A DNA stretch of 64,000 nt from Streptococcus mitis (GCF_009496155.1 NZ_WIJP01000001.1:1-64000); one strand, 5' to 3'; positions 1-9,521 are shown, numbered from the stretch's first letter. The notes: generated by a model not told the origin, from the letters alone. Numbers and translations: made by a program.

Positions 1-354
1 TGAGAACCCATTTGTTTTCGGCCATTGCTCCACTATTTGTAAGCAAGTAGCTGTTAATGGTTGTATTACTAAGCATAATCCCATCTTTGTCGAAGTAATA
101 CCAAGAATCGTTGATTTTTTCCCATTTATTCTGAGAAATTTTTCCAGAAGAATTAGCGAAGTACCAATATTTATCAATGAGAACCCATTTGTTTTCGGCC
201 ATTGCTCCACTATTTGTAAGCAAGTAGCTGTTAATGGTTGTATTACTAAGCATAATCCCATCTTTGTCGAAGTAATACCAAGAATCGTTGATTTTTTCCC
301 ATTTGTTCTGAGAAATTTTTCCAGAAGAATTAGCGAAGTACCACTTTCCATCGA
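1..354 (-). repeat. two nearly identical 177-bp tandem repeats in the choline-binding domain
   Basis: The segment starting at 1 recurs starting at 178 with almost no change; one visible difference is catttatt versus catttgtt. The 177-bp period encodes 59 residues, about three choline-binding motifs. A more diverged copy precedes it (towards the N-terminus, 355-470). Confidence 0.9.
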
Positions 355-796
355 TGAAGTTCCAACCGTTTTCAGCCATTACTCCATCTTTATTGAATAC
401 ATAACCATCAAAGGTTGTATTGCTTAGTCGATTTCCATCTTTGTTGAAGTAGTACCACTTTCCTTGGATTTTTTTCCAGTCGGTAACAGGTTTATTGTGT
501 TCATAAAATCGCCAGTTATTATTTTCTTCTTGCCAACCTTCTTTGATTTTTTCAACTTTTGTTTCTTCAGGCTTCTTCTCTATTTTTTCTTCTTTATCGT
601 CAATTTTAGAAGAATTGTCTGTTTTTTCAAGATTCTCTTTCGATTTTTCTTGGTTTTCGATTTTTGAAGTATTTGAATGAGGAATTGTTACATTTTCTCG
701 CACTGACTCTGCTTTATTTTCTTGAGCCTGGACAGTTGCTTGAGTGAATCCTAAAATAGATAGGGCAACTGTACTCGCAAGTATAACTTTTTTCAT
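1..796 (-). CDS. choline-binding surface protein, C-terminus outside window
   Basis: The minus-strand frame starts at the ATG at 796-794 behind an AAAGGAG site and stays open to the window edge, giving about 265 residues. Residues 1-24 look like a Sec signal peptide (MKKVILASTVALSILGF, then a TVQAQ cleavage region). Residues 25-85 are a Lys/Glu/Ser-rich linker. From about residue 87 there are tandem choline-binding (CW_1) repeats with the usual W-x-x-x-x-G-K-WYYF pattern, such as GKWYYFNKDG and DSWYYFDKDG. The family binds phosphocholine on teichoic acids and so sits on the cell wall. No enzymatic domain is seen before the repeats; one could lie beyond the window edge. It lies 50 bp downstream of the LysR gene on the same strand. 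Which Cbp it is cannot be told from this part. Confidence 0.9.
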   Translation of the reverse strand, partial: MKKVILASTVALSILGFTQATVQAQENKAESVRENVTIPHSNTSKIENQEKSKENLEKTDNSSKIDDKEEKIEKKPEETKVEKIKEGWQEENNNWRFYEHNKPVTDWKKIQGKWYYFNKDGNRLSNTTFDGYVFNKDGVMAENGWNFIDGKWYFANSSGKISQNKWEKINDSWYYFDKDGIMLSNTTINSYLLTNSGAMAENKWVLIDKYWYFANSSGKISQNKWEKINDSWYYFDKDGIMLSNTTINSYLLTNSGAMAENKWVL

Positions 797-846
797 TTTT
801 ATCTCCTTTTGTTTTTGGGTTATCATAATAAAATTTTGCTGATTTC

Positions 847-1755
847 TCAACTATTAAACTGGACTTCTTCTAGTAGATAGTCGATAAAGCGTTCGCCCAT
901 CTTGGATAGGCTGGTTTTTTCATGCTGGATATAGACCAGCTCAATGGAGTCGTCAATATCCAATGGGATAGAAACGATATTGTCTCCGTTGAGGTTGCTG
1001 TTCAAAATCCCTGTCGCAATGGTATAACCATCCAGACCAATCAAGAGATTAAAGAGGGTAGCACGGTCGCTGACTACGATAGATTTTTTGTGGTATTCCT
1101 GCGAGAGAATCTCTTCTGAAAAGTAGAAGGAGTTGTGAGTTCCTTGGTCATAACTCAAATAAGGGAAATTTTCCAAATCAGACAGTTTGACCTTGTCTTT
1201 CTTTGCCAGAGGATTGGTCTTGCTGACAAAGATATGCGGTTGGGCTGTGAAGAGATGGTGAGCCAGCAGGTGGTTGTCATCCAGCATCTTGGTTAAAACA
1301 TCACGGTTGTAGCTGTTCAAAAATAGGACACCGACCTCACTACGGAAGTTCTTGACGTCGTCGATAATTTCCCAAGTTCGAGTTTCACGAAGGAAGAGCT
1401 CGTATTTCTCCATATCGCTTTTCTTGAGCAAAGAGACAAAGGCATTGACCACAAAGGCATAGTGTTGAGATGAAACGCTAAAAAGTTCACGGTGGGCGAC
1501 AGGATTTTTATAACGTTCCTCTAGAAGCTGAGTTTGCTCGACAACCTGACGGGCATAAGAGAGAAACTCCATCCCATCACGGGTCAAGGTGATACCCTTG
1601 GGATTGCGGATAAAGATTTCAATGCCCATTTCATTTTCCAAATCTCTCACTGCATTGGAAAGACTTGGCTGAGTGATGAAGAGTTGCTTGGCTGCCTCAT
1701 TCATAGAGCCAGTTTCGACGATTTTGATAATATAATGTAATTGTTGAATTCTCAT
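847..1755 (-). CDS. cpsY: LysR-family regulator of the CpsY/MtaR type
   Basis: The 302-residue product starts at the ATG at 1755, giving MRIQQLHYIIKIVETGS, the normal LysR N-terminus; the frame continues upstream but that stretch is not family-like. Residues 1-60 form the winged helix-turn-helix (GSMNEAAKQLFITQPSLSNAV) and the rest the LysR substrate-binding domain. The sequence resembles streptococcal CpsY/MtaR/MetR regulators of methionine uptake and surface properties; which effector it senses here is inference. A TACAAT box with an extended TGG lies exactly 6 nt before the ATG, with no Shine-Dalgarno site between, so the mRNA may be leaderless. It is transcribed divergently from yqgQ. Confidence 0.88.
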   Translation of the reverse strand: MRIQQLHYIIKIVETGSMNEAAKQLFITQPSLSNAVRDLENEMGIEIFIRNPKGITLTRDGMEFLSYARQVVEQTQLLEERYKNPVAHRELFSVSSQHYAFVVNAFVSLLKKSDMEKYELFLRETRTWEIIDDVKNFRSEVGVLFLNSYNRDVLTKMLDDNHLLAHHLFTAQPHIFVSKTNPLAKKDKVKLSDLENFPYLSYDQGTHNSFYFSEEILSQEYHKKSIVVSDRATLFNLLIGLDGYTIATGILNSNLNGDNIVSIPLDIDDSIELVYIQHEKTSLSKMGERFIDYLLEEVQFNS

Positions 1756-1761
1756 GTTTTT

Positions 1762-1770
1762 ATTGTACCA
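1762..1770 (-). promoter_or_regulatory. extended -10 promoter of the LysR gene, 6 nt from the start codon
   Basis: Read on the minus strand this is TGG-TACAAT followed by AAAAAC and then ATG. Transcription starting about 7 nt after the -10 box would begin at or beside the A of the start codon. Confidence 0.6.
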
Positions 1771-1830
1771 CACTTGCGTCAGAATCGCCAAAGAAGATAG
1801 GAAAATCAGGAGCATTGTGTGAGTCTCTTC

Positions 1831-1859
1831 TTGAAAAAAAGACAAAATTTTGCTAGAAT
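1831..1859 (+). promoter_or_regulatory. promoter of yqgQ (TTGAAA-17-TAGAAT)
   Basis: TTGAAA at 1831-1836 and TAGAAT at 1854-1859 are separated by 17 bp. The predicted start site (about 1866) falls at the yqgQ ATG (1867), leaving no room for a leader. Confidence 0.7.
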
Positions 1860-1866
1860 GAGTCTT

Positions 1867-2088
1867 ATGAAAACATTCTATGATGTGCAGCAATTCCTCA
1901 AACGATTTGGTATTATTGTTTACATGGGAAAACGCTTATATGATATTGAACTGATGAAGTTGGAACTCTCACGGATTTACGATGCAGGGTTGATGGACAA
2001 ATTAGACTATCTAGAAGCAGAAGCGGTTCTACGCAGAGAGCACAAGGTGGAATTGAATTATATTGAGAAAAATGGAGAAAAGAACTAA
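1867..2088 (+). CDS. yqgQ: YqgQ-family small protein (DUF910)
   Basis: This 73-residue protein begins MKTFYDVQQFLKRFGIIVYM, matching the usual YqgQ start, so the ATG at 1867 was chosen over an in-frame upstream one that would precede the promoter. YqgQ proteins are small helical Firmicutes proteins of unknown function; some bind nucleic acid in structural studies, but no role is assigned here. The stop codon overlaps the next start (TAATG), so it is probably translationally coupled to the rhodanese gene. There is no ribosome binding site before the ATG, in keeping with leaderless translation. Confidence 0.85.
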   Translation: MKTFYDVQQFLKRFGIIVYMGKRLYDIELMKLELSRIYDAGLMDKLDYLEAEAVLRREHKVELNYIEKNGEKN

Positions 2089-2471
2089 TGGTTACTTGGA
2101 TTTTGTGGGCACTTATACTGGCAATGTTGGCGTGGATGGGCTTTAACTATCTTCGTATTCGCCGTGCGGCTAAAATTGTGGACAATGAGGAATTTGAAGC
2201 CTTGATTCGTACGGGTCAATTGATTGATTTGCGAGACCCAGCTGAATTCCACAGAAAACATATCCTTGGTGCCCGCAATATTCCTTCAAGTCAGTTGAAG
2301 ACCAGTCTTGCAGCCCTTCGTAAGGATAAACCTGTCCTTCTCTACGAAAACCAACGTGCGCAACGTGTCACAAATGCAGCCCTTTACTTGAAAAAACAAG
2401 GTTTTCCTGAGATTTATATCCTTTCTTATGGTTTGGATTCTTGGAAAGGGAAAGTCAAAGTTGAGAAATAA
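2088..2471 (+). CDS. membrane-anchored rhodanese-like protein lacking the catalytic Cys
   Basis: The 127-residue product has one N-terminal transmembrane helix (residues 2-21) and a rhodanese fold (LIDLRDPAEFHRKHILGARNIP is the conserved CH2A-like stretch, given here in outline: LIDLRDP, then H-x-x-GA-x-NIP). Active rhodaneses have a Cys at the start of the C-x-x-x-x-R loop; here the matching segment is LLYENQRAQR, with Glu in the Cys position. Sulfurtransferase activity is therefore unlikely, and a binding or regulatory role is more plausible. It forms a two-gene unit with yqgQ and ends at a strong terminator. Confidence 0.82.
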   Translation: MVTWILWALILAMLAWMGFNYLRIRRAAKIVDNEEFEALIRTGQLIDLRDPAEFHRKHILGARNIPSSQLKTSLAALRKDKPVLLYENQRAQRVTNAALYLKKQGFPEIYILSYGLDSWKGKVKVEK

Positions 2472-2476
2472 GAAAG

Positions 2477-2506
2477 TGAGCTTGGATGTTTCCGAGCTCA
2501 TTTTTT
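2477..2506 (+). terminator. rho-independent terminator after the yqgQ-rhodanese unit
   Basis: A 10-bp stem (TGAGCTTGGA / TCCGAGCTCA, one G-T pair) with a TGTT-type loop is followed by TTTTTT. It lies at the 3' end of the converging pseudouridine synthase gene. Confidence 0.9.
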
Positions 2507-3230
2507 AACTACTTTTTCTGAGAAAGTCACGAATGCTTGCCAATTCTTCTGAGTTTAGAGGTCGATAGTCTCCTTCTTGAAGATTATCATCCAAGCTCCA
2601 AGGTCCAAAATGGGTACGTTTGAGAGAAGTCACCTTGACACCAACCGAGAGGAACATTTTCTTGACCTGATGAAATTTTCCTTCTGAAATGGTGATGGAG
2701 GCTTGACTGAGGGAAGGACTTGCAGATAGAATCTCTAGTTTTGCAGGTTTACAGATAGTGCCATCTAAAAAGATAATTCCCTTTTGAAAGGTTTGTATAT
2801 GGTCAGGTATCAGGAGTCCATTAACCTCAACTTTATAAGTCTTATCGACATGATATTGGGGATGGAGGAGCTGAAAGCCCAAGGGACCGTTATCGGTCAC
2901 GAGGAGGAGTCCTGTCGTATCTCGGTCCAGTCGGCCGACGGCATAGAGCTTGTCAGACTGGACGTCAGGCGAAAGGAGGTCCATGACGGTTGGAAGTTTC
3001 TTGTCTTTGTTGGCTGTAACGACACCAGCAGGTTTATGAAGCATAAGGTAGGTGTGCTCATAACCTTGAATGATTTGGCCCTGAAAAAGGAGTTCTTGTA
3101 GTCCTGTATCGATATTTTGAGCTAGGGAGCGGGCTGGGCAACCATCGACGAGAATGTCCCCTTTGAGTAAGGCTTGTTTCATGGCCTTTCGGCTGATTTT
3201 TTCTTGGGCTAATAAATTATCTAAACGCAT
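2505..3230 (-). CDS. rsuA: 16S rRNA pseudouridine synthase, RsuA/RluB family
   Basis: The 241-residue protein has an N-terminal S4 RNA-binding domain (MRLDNLLAQEKISRKAMKQ) and a catalytic domain with the family motif GRLDRDTTGLLL, whose Asp is the nucleophile that isomerises uridine. Length and domain order fit RsuA-like enzymes, which in E. coli modify one 16S rRNA uridine; whether the target is the same here cannot be read from sequence. It is a single gene converging on the rhodanese gene and divergent from typA. Confidence 0.9.
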   Translation of the reverse strand: MRLDNLLAQEKISRKAMKQALLKGDILVDGCPARSLAQNIDTGLQELLFQGQIIQGYEHTYLMLHKPAGVVTANKDKKLPTVMDLLSPDVQSDKLYAVGRLDRDTTGLLLVTDNGPLGFQLLHPQYHVDKTYKVEVNGLLIPDHIQTFQKGIIFLDGTICKPAKLEILSASPSLSQASITISEGKFHQVKKMFLSVGVKVTSLKRTHFGPWSLDDNLQEGDYRPLNSEELASIRDFLRKSS

Positions 3231-3340
3231 ACTGTGCCTATCTTATCATAAGTCGCTTGCTTTGAAAAGGCTTGACGTGAAAAGAAAAGCGGAGTGAAAA
3301 CATTTACACTTGCTTGAATTATGTTATTTACTTGAAATTA

Positions 3341-3349
3341 TGGTATAAT
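3341..3349 (+). promoter_or_regulatory. extended -10 promoter of typA
   Basis: TGG-TATAAT at 3341-3349 with a poor -35 region; this extended -10 form recurs at several genes in the window. Confidence 0.7.
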
Positions 3350-3391
3350 CGTTCAGTTAGAAAATAAATTTTGAATATTATAGAGGAAATC

Positions 3392-5233
3392 ATGACAAAA
3401 CTTAGAGAAGATATCCGTAACATTGCGATTATCGCCCACGTTGACCACGGTAAAACAACCCTCGTTGACGAATTATTGAAACAATCAGAAACGCTTGATG
3501 CACGTACTGAATTGGCAGAGCGTGCTATGGACTCAAACGATATCGAAAAAGAGCGTGGAATTACTATCCTTGCTAAAAATACAGCCGTTGCCTACAACGG
3601 AACTCGTATCAACATCATGGACACACCAGGACACGCGGACTTCGGTGGAGAAGTTGAGCGTATCATGAAAATGGTTGACGGTGTTGTCTTGGTCGTAGAT
3701 GCCTACGAAGGAACCATGCCACAAACTCGTTTCGTATTGAAAAAAGCCTTGGAACAAGACCTTGTCCCAATCGTGGTTGTTAACAAAATCGATAAACCAT
3801 CAGCTCGTCCAGCAGAAGTAGTGGACGAAGTCTTGGAACTTTTCATCGAGCTTGGTGCAGATGATGACCAGCTTGACTTCCCAGTGGTGTATGCTTCAGC
3901 GATCAACGGAACTTCTTCATTGTCAGATGATCCAGCTGACCAAGAAGCGACTATGGCACCAATCTTTGACACGATTATCGACCATATCCCAGCTCCAGTA
4001 GATAACTCAGATGAGCCTTTGCAGTTCCAAGTGTCACTTTTGGACTATAATGACTTCGTTGGACGTATCGGTATCGGTCGTGTCTTCCGTGGTACTGTTA
4101 AGGTTGGGGATCAAGTTACCCTTTCTAAACTTGACGGCACAACTAAAAACTTCCGTGTTACAAAACTCTTCGGTTTCTTTGGTTTGGAACGTCGTGAAAT
4201 CCAAGAAGCTAAAGCAGGTGACTTGATTGCCGTTTCTGGTATGGAAGATATCTTTGTCGGTGAAACCATCACTCCGACAGATGCAATTGAAGCTCTTCCA
4301 ATCCTACACATCGATGAGCCAACTCTTCAAATGACTTTCTTGGTCAACAACTCACCATTTGCTGGTAAAGAAGGTAAATGGGTAACTTCTCGTAAGGTAG
4401 AAGAACGCTTGCAGGCAGAATTGCAAACAGACGTTTCCCTCCGTGTTGACCCAACTGATTCACCAGATAAATGGACAGTTTCAGGACGTGGAGAATTGCA
4501 CTTGTCAATCCTTATCGAAACAATGCGTCGTGAGGGCTATGAACTTCAAGTATCTCGTCCAGAAGTTATCGTAAAAGAAATCGATGGTGTTAAATGTGAG
4601 CCATTTGAACGTGTTCAAATCGACACTCCAGAAGAATACCAAGGTTCTGTTATCCAAAGCCTTTCTGAACGTAAGGGTGAAATGTTGGATATGATTTCAA
4701 CTGGTAACGGTCAAACTCGTTTGGTCTTTCTTGTTCCAGCGCGTGGTTTGATTGGATACTCAACTGAGTTCTTGTCAATGACTCGTGGTTACGGTATCAT
4801 GAACCATACCTTCGACCAATACTTGCCATTGATTCCAGGGGAAATTGGTGGTCGTCACCGTGGTGCCCTTGTCTCTATCGATGCTGGTAAGGCTACAACT
4901 TATTCAATCATGTCTATCGAAGAACGTGGTACGATATTTGTCAACCCAGGTACTGAGGTTTATGAAGGAATGATCATCGGTGAAAACTCTCGTGAAAACG
5001 ACTTGACAGTTAACATCACTAAGGCAAAACAAATGACCAATGTCCGTTCAGCTACTAAGGATCAAACAGCTGTTATCAAGACTCCTCGTATCTTGACACT
5101 TGAAGAGTCTCTTGAGTTCTTGAACGACGATGAGTACATGGAAGTAACGCCTGAGTCTATCCGTTTGCGTAAACAAATCCTTAACAAGGCAGAGCGTGAG
5201 AAAGCTAACAAGAAGAAAAAATCAGCTGAATAA
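3392..5233 (+). CDS. typA: ribosome-associated GTPase TypA/BipA
   Basis: The 613-residue translational GTPase starts at the ATG at 3392 ([20 protein letters not shown]), 5 nt after a GAGG site; an in-frame TTG 21 nt upstream is not needed. The G1 motif AHVDHGKTT is at residues 15-23, G3 DTPGHADF near residue 73 and G4 NKID near 128, followed by EF-G-like domains II, III and V and the BipA C-terminal domain, with a Lys-rich tail ([10 protein letters not shown]). TypA acts in ribosome assembly and stress or cold adaptation. It stands as a promoter-proximal gene followed by a small membrane protein gene only 19 bp downstream. Confidence 0.97.
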   Translation: MTKLREDIRNIAIIAHVDHGKTTLVDELLKQSETLDARTELAERAMDSNDIEKERGITILAKNTAVAYNGTRINIMDTPGHADFGGEVERIMKMVDGVVLVVDAYEGTMPQTRFVLKKALEQDLVPIVVVNKIDKPSARPAEVVDEVLELFIELGADDDQLDFPVVYASAINGTSSLSDDPADQEATMAPIFDTIIDHIPAPVDNSDEPLQFQVSLLDYNDFVGRIGIGRVFRGTVKVGDQVTLSKLDGTTKNFRVTKLFGFFGLERREIQEAKAGDLIAVSGMEDIFVGETITPTDAIEALPILHIDEPTLQMTFLVNNSPFAGKEGKWVTSRKVEERLQAELQTDVSLRVDPTDSPDKWTVSGRGELHLSILIETMRREGYELQVSRPEVIVKEIDGVKCEPFERVQIDTPEEYQGSVIQSLSERKGEMLDMISTGNGQTRLVFLVPARGLIGYSTEFLSMTRGYGIMNHTFDQYLPLIPGEIGGRHRGALVSIDAGKATTYSIMSIEERGTIFVNPGTEVYEGMIIGENSRENDLTVNITKAKQMTNVRSATKDQTAVIKTPRILTLEESLEFLNDDEYMEVTPESIRLRKQILNKAEREKANKKKKSAE

Positions 5234-5252
5234 GAGCTAGAAAGAGATAAAA

Positions 5253-5507
5253 ATGGTTTATTTAATCATAGGACTCCTCTTATTACTACTCTATGTATTT
5301 GCGACACCAGAAAGCATTAAAGGGACAGTCAATATCGTCCTTGTCGTCTTTGCTTTCGTAGCACTTTTGATTTTGCTGATGTTGTCAGTTCTGCAAATCT
5401 TTCAGCTACCTACAGAATTCTTTATCGCAATCGCTATGCTCTTCCTAGCATACTTTAGCATGCGAGATATTACCCTCATGTCGGTCAGTAAAAGTAAAAG
5501 AAGATAA
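5253..5507 (+). CDS. small streptococcal membrane protein (DUF3165-like)
   Basis: This 84-residue protein consists of three hydrophobic segments (about residues 1-17, 24-47 and 51-68) and a basic tail (SVSKSKRR). It resembles the DUF3165 family found after typA in streptococci; no function is known to me. It is probably cotranscribed with typA and is followed directly by a terminator. Confidence 0.75.
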   Translation: MVYLIIGLLLLLLYVFATPESIKGTVNIVLVVFAFVALLILLMLSVLQIFQLPTEFFIAIAMLFLAYFSMRDITLMSVSKSKRR

Positions 5508-5531
5508 AAAGAGAGTTTTGGCTCTCTTTTT
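5506..5531 (+). terminator. terminator of the typA unit
   Basis: AAAAAGAGAG and CTCTCTTTTT form a hairpin around a TTTTGG loop, overlapping the stop codon of the small membrane protein gene. Confidence 0.88.
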
Positions 5532-5585
5532 GTCTGTTAGAATGCTGGATCTGAGCATTTTCATTTAGAATTATTTCCATAAAAA

Positions 5586-5594
5586 TGGTAAAAT
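5586..5594 (+). promoter_or_regulatory. extended -10 promoter of the murD operon
   Basis: TGG-TAAAAT lies 27 nt before the murD ATG, after the typA terminator. Confidence 0.55.
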
Positions 5595-5621
5595 AGTAAG
5601 AGTAGAAATGGAGTTCGAGAC

Positions 5622-6974
5622 ATGAAAGTAATAGATCAATTTAAAAATAAGAAAGTCCTTGTTTTAGGTTTGGCAAAGTCTGGTGAATCTGCAGCTCGTT
5701 TGTTGGACAAGCTCGGTGCCATTGTGACAGTAAATGATGGGAAGCCTTTCGAGGACAATCCAGCTGCGCAAAGTTTGTTGGAAGAAGGGATCAAGGTTAT
5801 CACAGGTGGTCATCCTTTGGAACTTTTGGATGAAGAGTTTGCCCTTATGGTGAAAAACCCAGGCATTCCCTACAGTAATCCCATGATTGAAAAGGCTTTG
5901 GCCAAGGGAATTCCAGTCTTGACTGAGGTGGAATTGGCTTACTTGATTTCAGAAGCGCCGATTGTTGGTATTACTGGTTCGAACGGTAAAACAACCACAA
6001 CGACCATGATTGGGGAAGTTTTGACTGCTGCTGGACAACATGGTCTCTTATCAGGAAATATCGGCTATCCTGCCAGTCAAGTGGTCCAAACTGCGTCAGA
6101 CAAGGACACGCTTGTCATGGAGCTTTCTTCTTTCCAACTCATGGGCGTTCAAGAATTCCATCCAGAGATTGCGGTTATTACCAACCTCATGCCAACTCAT
6201 ATCGATTACCACGGTTCTTTTGAGGAATATGTAGCAGCCAAGTGGAATATCCAGAACAAGATGACAACAGCTGATTTCCTCGTCTTGAACTTTAACCAAG
6301 ACTTAGCAAAAGAATTAGCTACTAAAACACATGCCACTGTTGTACCATTCTCAACACAGGAAAAGGTTGATGGAGCTTATCTGGAAGATGGTCAACTCTA
6401 CTTCCGTGGGGAAGTAGTCATGGCAGCTGATGAAATCGGAGTTCCAGGTAGCCACAATGTGGAAAATGCCCTTGCGACGATTGCTGTAGCCAAGCTTCGT
6501 GGTGTGGATAACCAAACCATCAAAGAAACTCTTTCAGCCTTTGGTGGTGTCAAACACCGTCTCCAATTTGTGGATGAAATCAAGGGTGTGAAATTCTATA
6601 ATGATAGCAAGTCGACTAATATCTTGGCAACTCAAAAAGCCTTGTCAGGATTTGACAATAGCAAGGTCATTTTGATTGCAGGTGGTTTGGACCGTGGTAA
6701 TGAGTTTGACGAATTGGTTCCAGATATTACTGGGCTTAAGAAGATGGTCATCCTCGGTCAGTCTGCAGAACGTGTTAAACGGGCAGCGGATAAGGCTGGT
6801 GTAGCTTATGTGGATGCAACTGATATTGCAGATGCGACCCGCAAGGCCTATGAACTTGCGACTCAAGGAGACGTGGTTCTTCTCAGTCCTGCCAATGCCA
6901 GCTGGGATATGTACGCTAACTTTGAAGTACGTGGCGACCTCTTTATCGACACAGTAGCGGAGTTAAAGGAATAA
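5622..6974 (+). CDS. murD: UDP-N-acetylmuramoyl-L-alanine--D-glutamate ligase
   Basis: The 450-residue cytoplasmic Mur ligase adds D-Glu to UDP-MurNAc-L-Ala using ATP. The ATP-binding loop GSNGKTT is at residues 120-126, with the later Mur ligase motifs [17 protein letters not shown] and [10 protein letters not shown] all present. Full family length. It opens the murD-murG-divIB unit; the murG start follows 1 nt after its stop codon. Confidence 0.97.
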   Translation: MKVIDQFKNKKVLVLGLAKSGESAARLLDKLGAIVTVNDGKPFEDNPAAQSLLEEGIKVITGGHPLELLDEEFALMVKNPGIPYSNPMIEKALAKGIPVLTEVELAYLISEAPIVGITGSNGKTTTTTMIGEVLTAAGQHGLLSGNIGYPASQVVQTASDKDTLVMELSSFQLMGVQEFHPEIAVITNLMPTHIDYHGSFEEYVAAKWNIQNKMTTADFLVLNFNQDLAKELATKTHATVVPFSTQEKVDGAYLEDGQLYFRGEVVMAADEIGVPGSHNVENALATIAVAKLRGVDNQTIKETLSAFGGVKHRLQFVDEIKGVKFYNDSKSTNILATQKALSGFDNSKVILIAGGLDRGNEFDELVPDITGLKKMVILGQSAERVKRAADKAGVAYVDATDIADATRKAYELATQGDVVLLSPANASWDMYANFEVRGDLFIDTVAELKE

Positions 6975-6975
6975 T

Positions 6976-8034
6976 ATGAAAAAAATTGTCTTTACAGGTG
7001 GGGGGACGGTTGGACACGTGACCCTCAACCTTTTGTTAATGCCCAAGTTCATCGAAGATGGATGGGAAGTCCACTATATCGGAGATAAGCGTGGCATCGA
7101 ACACCAAGAAATCCTCAAGTCGGGTCTAGATGTCACCTTCCATTCCATTGCGACTGGAAAATTGCGTCGCTATTTCTCTTGGCAAAATATGCTGGATGTC
7201 TTCAAAGTTGGCTGGGGAATCGTCCAATCGCTCTTTATCATGTTGCGACTTCGTCCACAGGCTCTTTTTTCAAAGGGAGGCTTTGTCTCTGTGCCGCCAG
7301 TTATCGCTGCGCGTGTGTCAGGAGTGCCAGTCTTTATTCATGAATCGGACCTATCTATGGGCTTGGCCAATAAAATCGCCTATAAGTTTGCGACGAAGAT
7401 GTATTCAACCTTTGAGCAAGCTTCAAGTTTGTCTAAGGTTGAGCATGTGGGAGCAGTGACCAAGGTTTCAGATAAAAAAAATCCAGAACCCGATGAATTG
7501 GTGGATATTCAAACCCACTTTAATCCCCAATTGCCAACTATATTGTTTGTCGGTGGTTCTGCAGGTGCTCGTGTCTTTAACCAATTGGTGACAGACCATA
7601 AGAAAGAACTGACAGAGCGCTACAATATTATCAACTTAACTGGAGATTCTAGTCTGAACGAATTGAGCCAAAATCTTTTTCGTGTTGACTATGTGACCAA
7701 TCTCTATCAACCCTTGATGGAATTGGCTGATATTGTTGTGACACGAGGTGGTGCCAATACGATTTTTGAGCTTTTGGCGATGGCAAAATTACATGTCATT
7801 GTGCCGCTTGGTCGTGAAGCTAGTCGTGGTGATCAGATTGAAAATGCAGCTTACTTTGTTAAGAAAGGCTATGCAGAAGAGCTTCAAGAAAGCGATTTGA
7901 CCTTGGATAGTTTGGAAGAGAAGCTTTCTCACTTACTAAGCCACAAGGAAGATTACCAATCTAAGATGAAGGCTTCTAAGGAATTGCAATCTCTAGCAGA
8001 TTTTTATCAATTGTTGAAAAAAGATTTATCATAA
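6976..8034 (+). CDS. murG: N-acetylglucosaminyltransferase MurG (lipid II synthesis)
   Basis: The 352-residue GT28 glycosyltransferase transfers GlcNAc from UDP-GlcNAc to lipid I at the inner membrane face. The N-terminal glycine loop reads [11 protein letters not shown], a streptococcal variant of the usual GGTGGH. The C-terminal nucleotide-sugar site has [11 protein letters not shown] and [13 protein letters not shown], and [11 protein letters not shown] corresponds to the donor-binding end. It sits between murD and divIB, with 1-9 nt gaps, and is probably cotranscribed. Confidence 0.96.
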   Translation: MKKIVFTGGGTVGHVTLNLLLMPKFIEDGWEVHYIGDKRGIEHQEILKSGLDVTFHSIATGKLRRYFSWQNMLDVFKVGWGIVQSLFIMLRLRPQALFSKGGFVSVPPVIAARVSGVPVFIHESDLSMGLANKIAYKFATKMYSTFEQASSLSKVEHVGAVTKVSDKKNPEPDELVDIQTHFNPQLPTILFVGGSAGARVFNQLVTDHKKELTERYNIINLTGDSSLNELSQNLFRVDYVTNLYQPLMELADIVVTRGGANTIFELLAMAKLHVIVPLGREASRGDQIENAAYFVKKGYAEELQESDLTLDSLEEKLSHLLSHKEDYQSKMKASKELQSLADFYQLLKKDLS

Positions 8035-8043
8035 GGAAAGTAA

Positions 8044-9288
8044 ATGTCAAAAGATAAGAAAAATGAGGGCAAAGAAATCCTCGAAGAATTGAAAGAGTTA
8101 TCAGAATGGCAGAAACGAAACCAAGAATATCTAAAAAAGAAGGCTGAAGAAGAGGCGGCCCTAGCTGAGGAGAAGGAAAAGGAAAAACAAGCTCGAATGG
8201 CTTCAAAATCTGAAGGAACAGATGAAACTGAGGATCAAGAGAATGAATCTAATCCAAAGGACCCAGAATCAGCTAAGGAAGAGTCTGAAGAAAAAGTCGA
8301 AGATTCAGAAGAGGTCAAAAAAGAGGTATCCAAAGAGAAATCAAAGTCTACAGAGAACGAAGGACAGGATAAAAAAAGAGAGAAAAAGCCTGTAAAGAAG
8401 AAATCGGCTAAACCGAAAATTCCTGCCATCCATATCTTGCGAGCTCTAACGATTTTATTTCCAAGTCTGCTTTTATTGATTGTCTCTGCCTACCTACTCA
8501 GTCCTTATGCGACTATGAAGGATATTCGTGTTGAGGGAACAGTGCAAACTACAGCTGATGATATTCGACAGGCTTCAGGTATTCAGGATTCGGATTATAC
8601 GATTAACCTTTTGCTAGACAAGGTAAAATATGAAGAGCAGATCAAGTCTAACTATTGGGTTGAATCAGCCCAGCTCGTCTATCAATTTCCAACCAAGTTT
8701 ACTATCAAGGTCAAGGAATATGATATTGTTGCCTACTATGTTTCTGGAGAAAGTCATTATCCTATTCTTTCCAGTGGTCAGCTTGAGACCAGTTCTGTGA
8801 GCCTGGTCAGTTTACCAGAAACGTATTTATCTGTTCTCTTTAATGACAGCGAACAAATCAAAACCTTTACGTCAGAACTTTCTCAAATTAGTCCAGAACT
8901 CAAGGCGGCTATCCAAAAGGTGGAATTAGCTCCAAGCAAGGTGACTTCCGATTTAATTCGATTGACCATGTATGATACAGACGAAGTCTTGGTTCCCCTG
9001 TCTGAAATGAGCAAGAAATTACCTTACTACAGTAAGATTAAGCCTCAATTATCAGAACCGAGTGTGATTGACATGGAAGCTGGAATCTACAGCTACACTG
9101 TGGCGGATAAATTAATTATGGAGGCTGAGGAAAAAGCCAAACAAGAGGCTAAGGAAGCTGAGAAGAAGCAGAAAGAGGAAGAGAAGAAAAGACTGGAAGA
9201 ACAGCAGAGTAAACTAGAAGAGGAGAAGAAAAAGCTGGAGGAAGAGAGCAATCGAAACCAGACGACCCAGCGATCATCGCGTCGCTAG
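8044..9288 (+). CDS. divIB: cell division protein DivIB/FtsQ
   Basis: The 414-residue type II membrane protein has a long charged cytoplasmic tail (residues 1-128, Glu/Lys repeats), one transmembrane helix (about 131-153), then a POTRA domain starting at MKDIRVEGTVQTTADDI and the DivIB beta domain. The C-terminal 55 residues are a highly charged Glu/Lys/Gln coiled coil. DivIB works with DivIC (FtsB) and FtsL in the septal divisome. Overlap of function with the upstream murD and murG genes is typical of the dcw cluster. Confidence 0.95.
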   Translation: MSKDKKNEGKEILEELKELSEWQKRNQEYLKKKAEEEAALAEEKEKEKQARMASKSEGTDETEDQENESNPKDPESAKEESEEKVEDSEEVKKEVSKEKSKSTENEGQDKKREKKPVKKKSAKPKIPAIHILRALTILFPSLLLLIVSAYLLSPYATMKDIRVEGTVQTTADDIRQASGIQDSDYTINLLLDKVKYEEQIKSNYWVESAQLVYQFPTKFTIKVKEYDIVAYYVSGESHYPILSSGQLETSSVSLVSLPETYLSVLFNDSEQIKTFTSELSQISPELKAAIQKVELAPSKVTSDLIRLTMYDTDEVLVPLSEMSKKLPYYSKIKPQLSEPSVIDMEAGIYSYTVADKLIMEAEEKAKQEAKEAEKKQKEEEKKRLEEQQSKLEEEKKKLEEESNRNQTTQRSSRR

Positions 9289-9332
9289 GGTCTATCTTTT
9301 CTCTCATAGTTGTTTAGTGACCATGTTTTTAC

Positions 9333-9361
9333 TTGACAAGTGCTAGTAGAAATAATAGAAT
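9333..9361 (+). promoter_or_regulatory. pyrFE promoter (TTGACA-17-TAGAAT)
   Basis: A consensus -35 TTGACA (9333-9338) and TAGAAT (9356-9361) are 17 bp apart and precede the pyr leader. Confidence 0.85.
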
Positions 9362-9379
9362 AGTAAAAAACCTTTAAAG

Positions 9380-9468
9380 CAGTCCAGAGAGGCAGCTAAG
9401 GTTAGACGGTGAAAGGGTGGAGACTACCCATTTTTCGTGGAACCTTGCTGTTGGCAGGTTCCTTTTTT
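9380..9468 (+). promoter_or_regulatory. PyrR-dependent attenuator of pyrFE
   Basis: The leader carries a PyrR-binding sequence, AGTCCAGAGAGGC (9381-9393), and ends in a terminator (GGAACCT at 9439-9445, AGGTTCC at 9456-9462, then TTTTTT). In Gram-positive bacteria UMP-bound PyrR binds such RNA and favours termination, so pyrFE should be switched off when pyrimidines are plentiful. A small GGGT/ACCC hairpin (9415-9429) lies between the two parts. Confidence 0.88.
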
Positions 9469-9521
9469 CGTGGCTTCTTGTGTCCAGACTCTCTCACTAG
9501 CAAAGGTAAAAGGAGAAACCT

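Noticed and set aside
1-354. Possible CRISPR array because of regular repeats
   Set aside because: The period is 177 bp with no unique spacers, and the repeats encode choline-binding motifs.
464-667. Phe-rich 67-codon plus-strand frame
   Set aside because: It is the reverse of the Lys/Glu-rich linker of the choline-binding protein.
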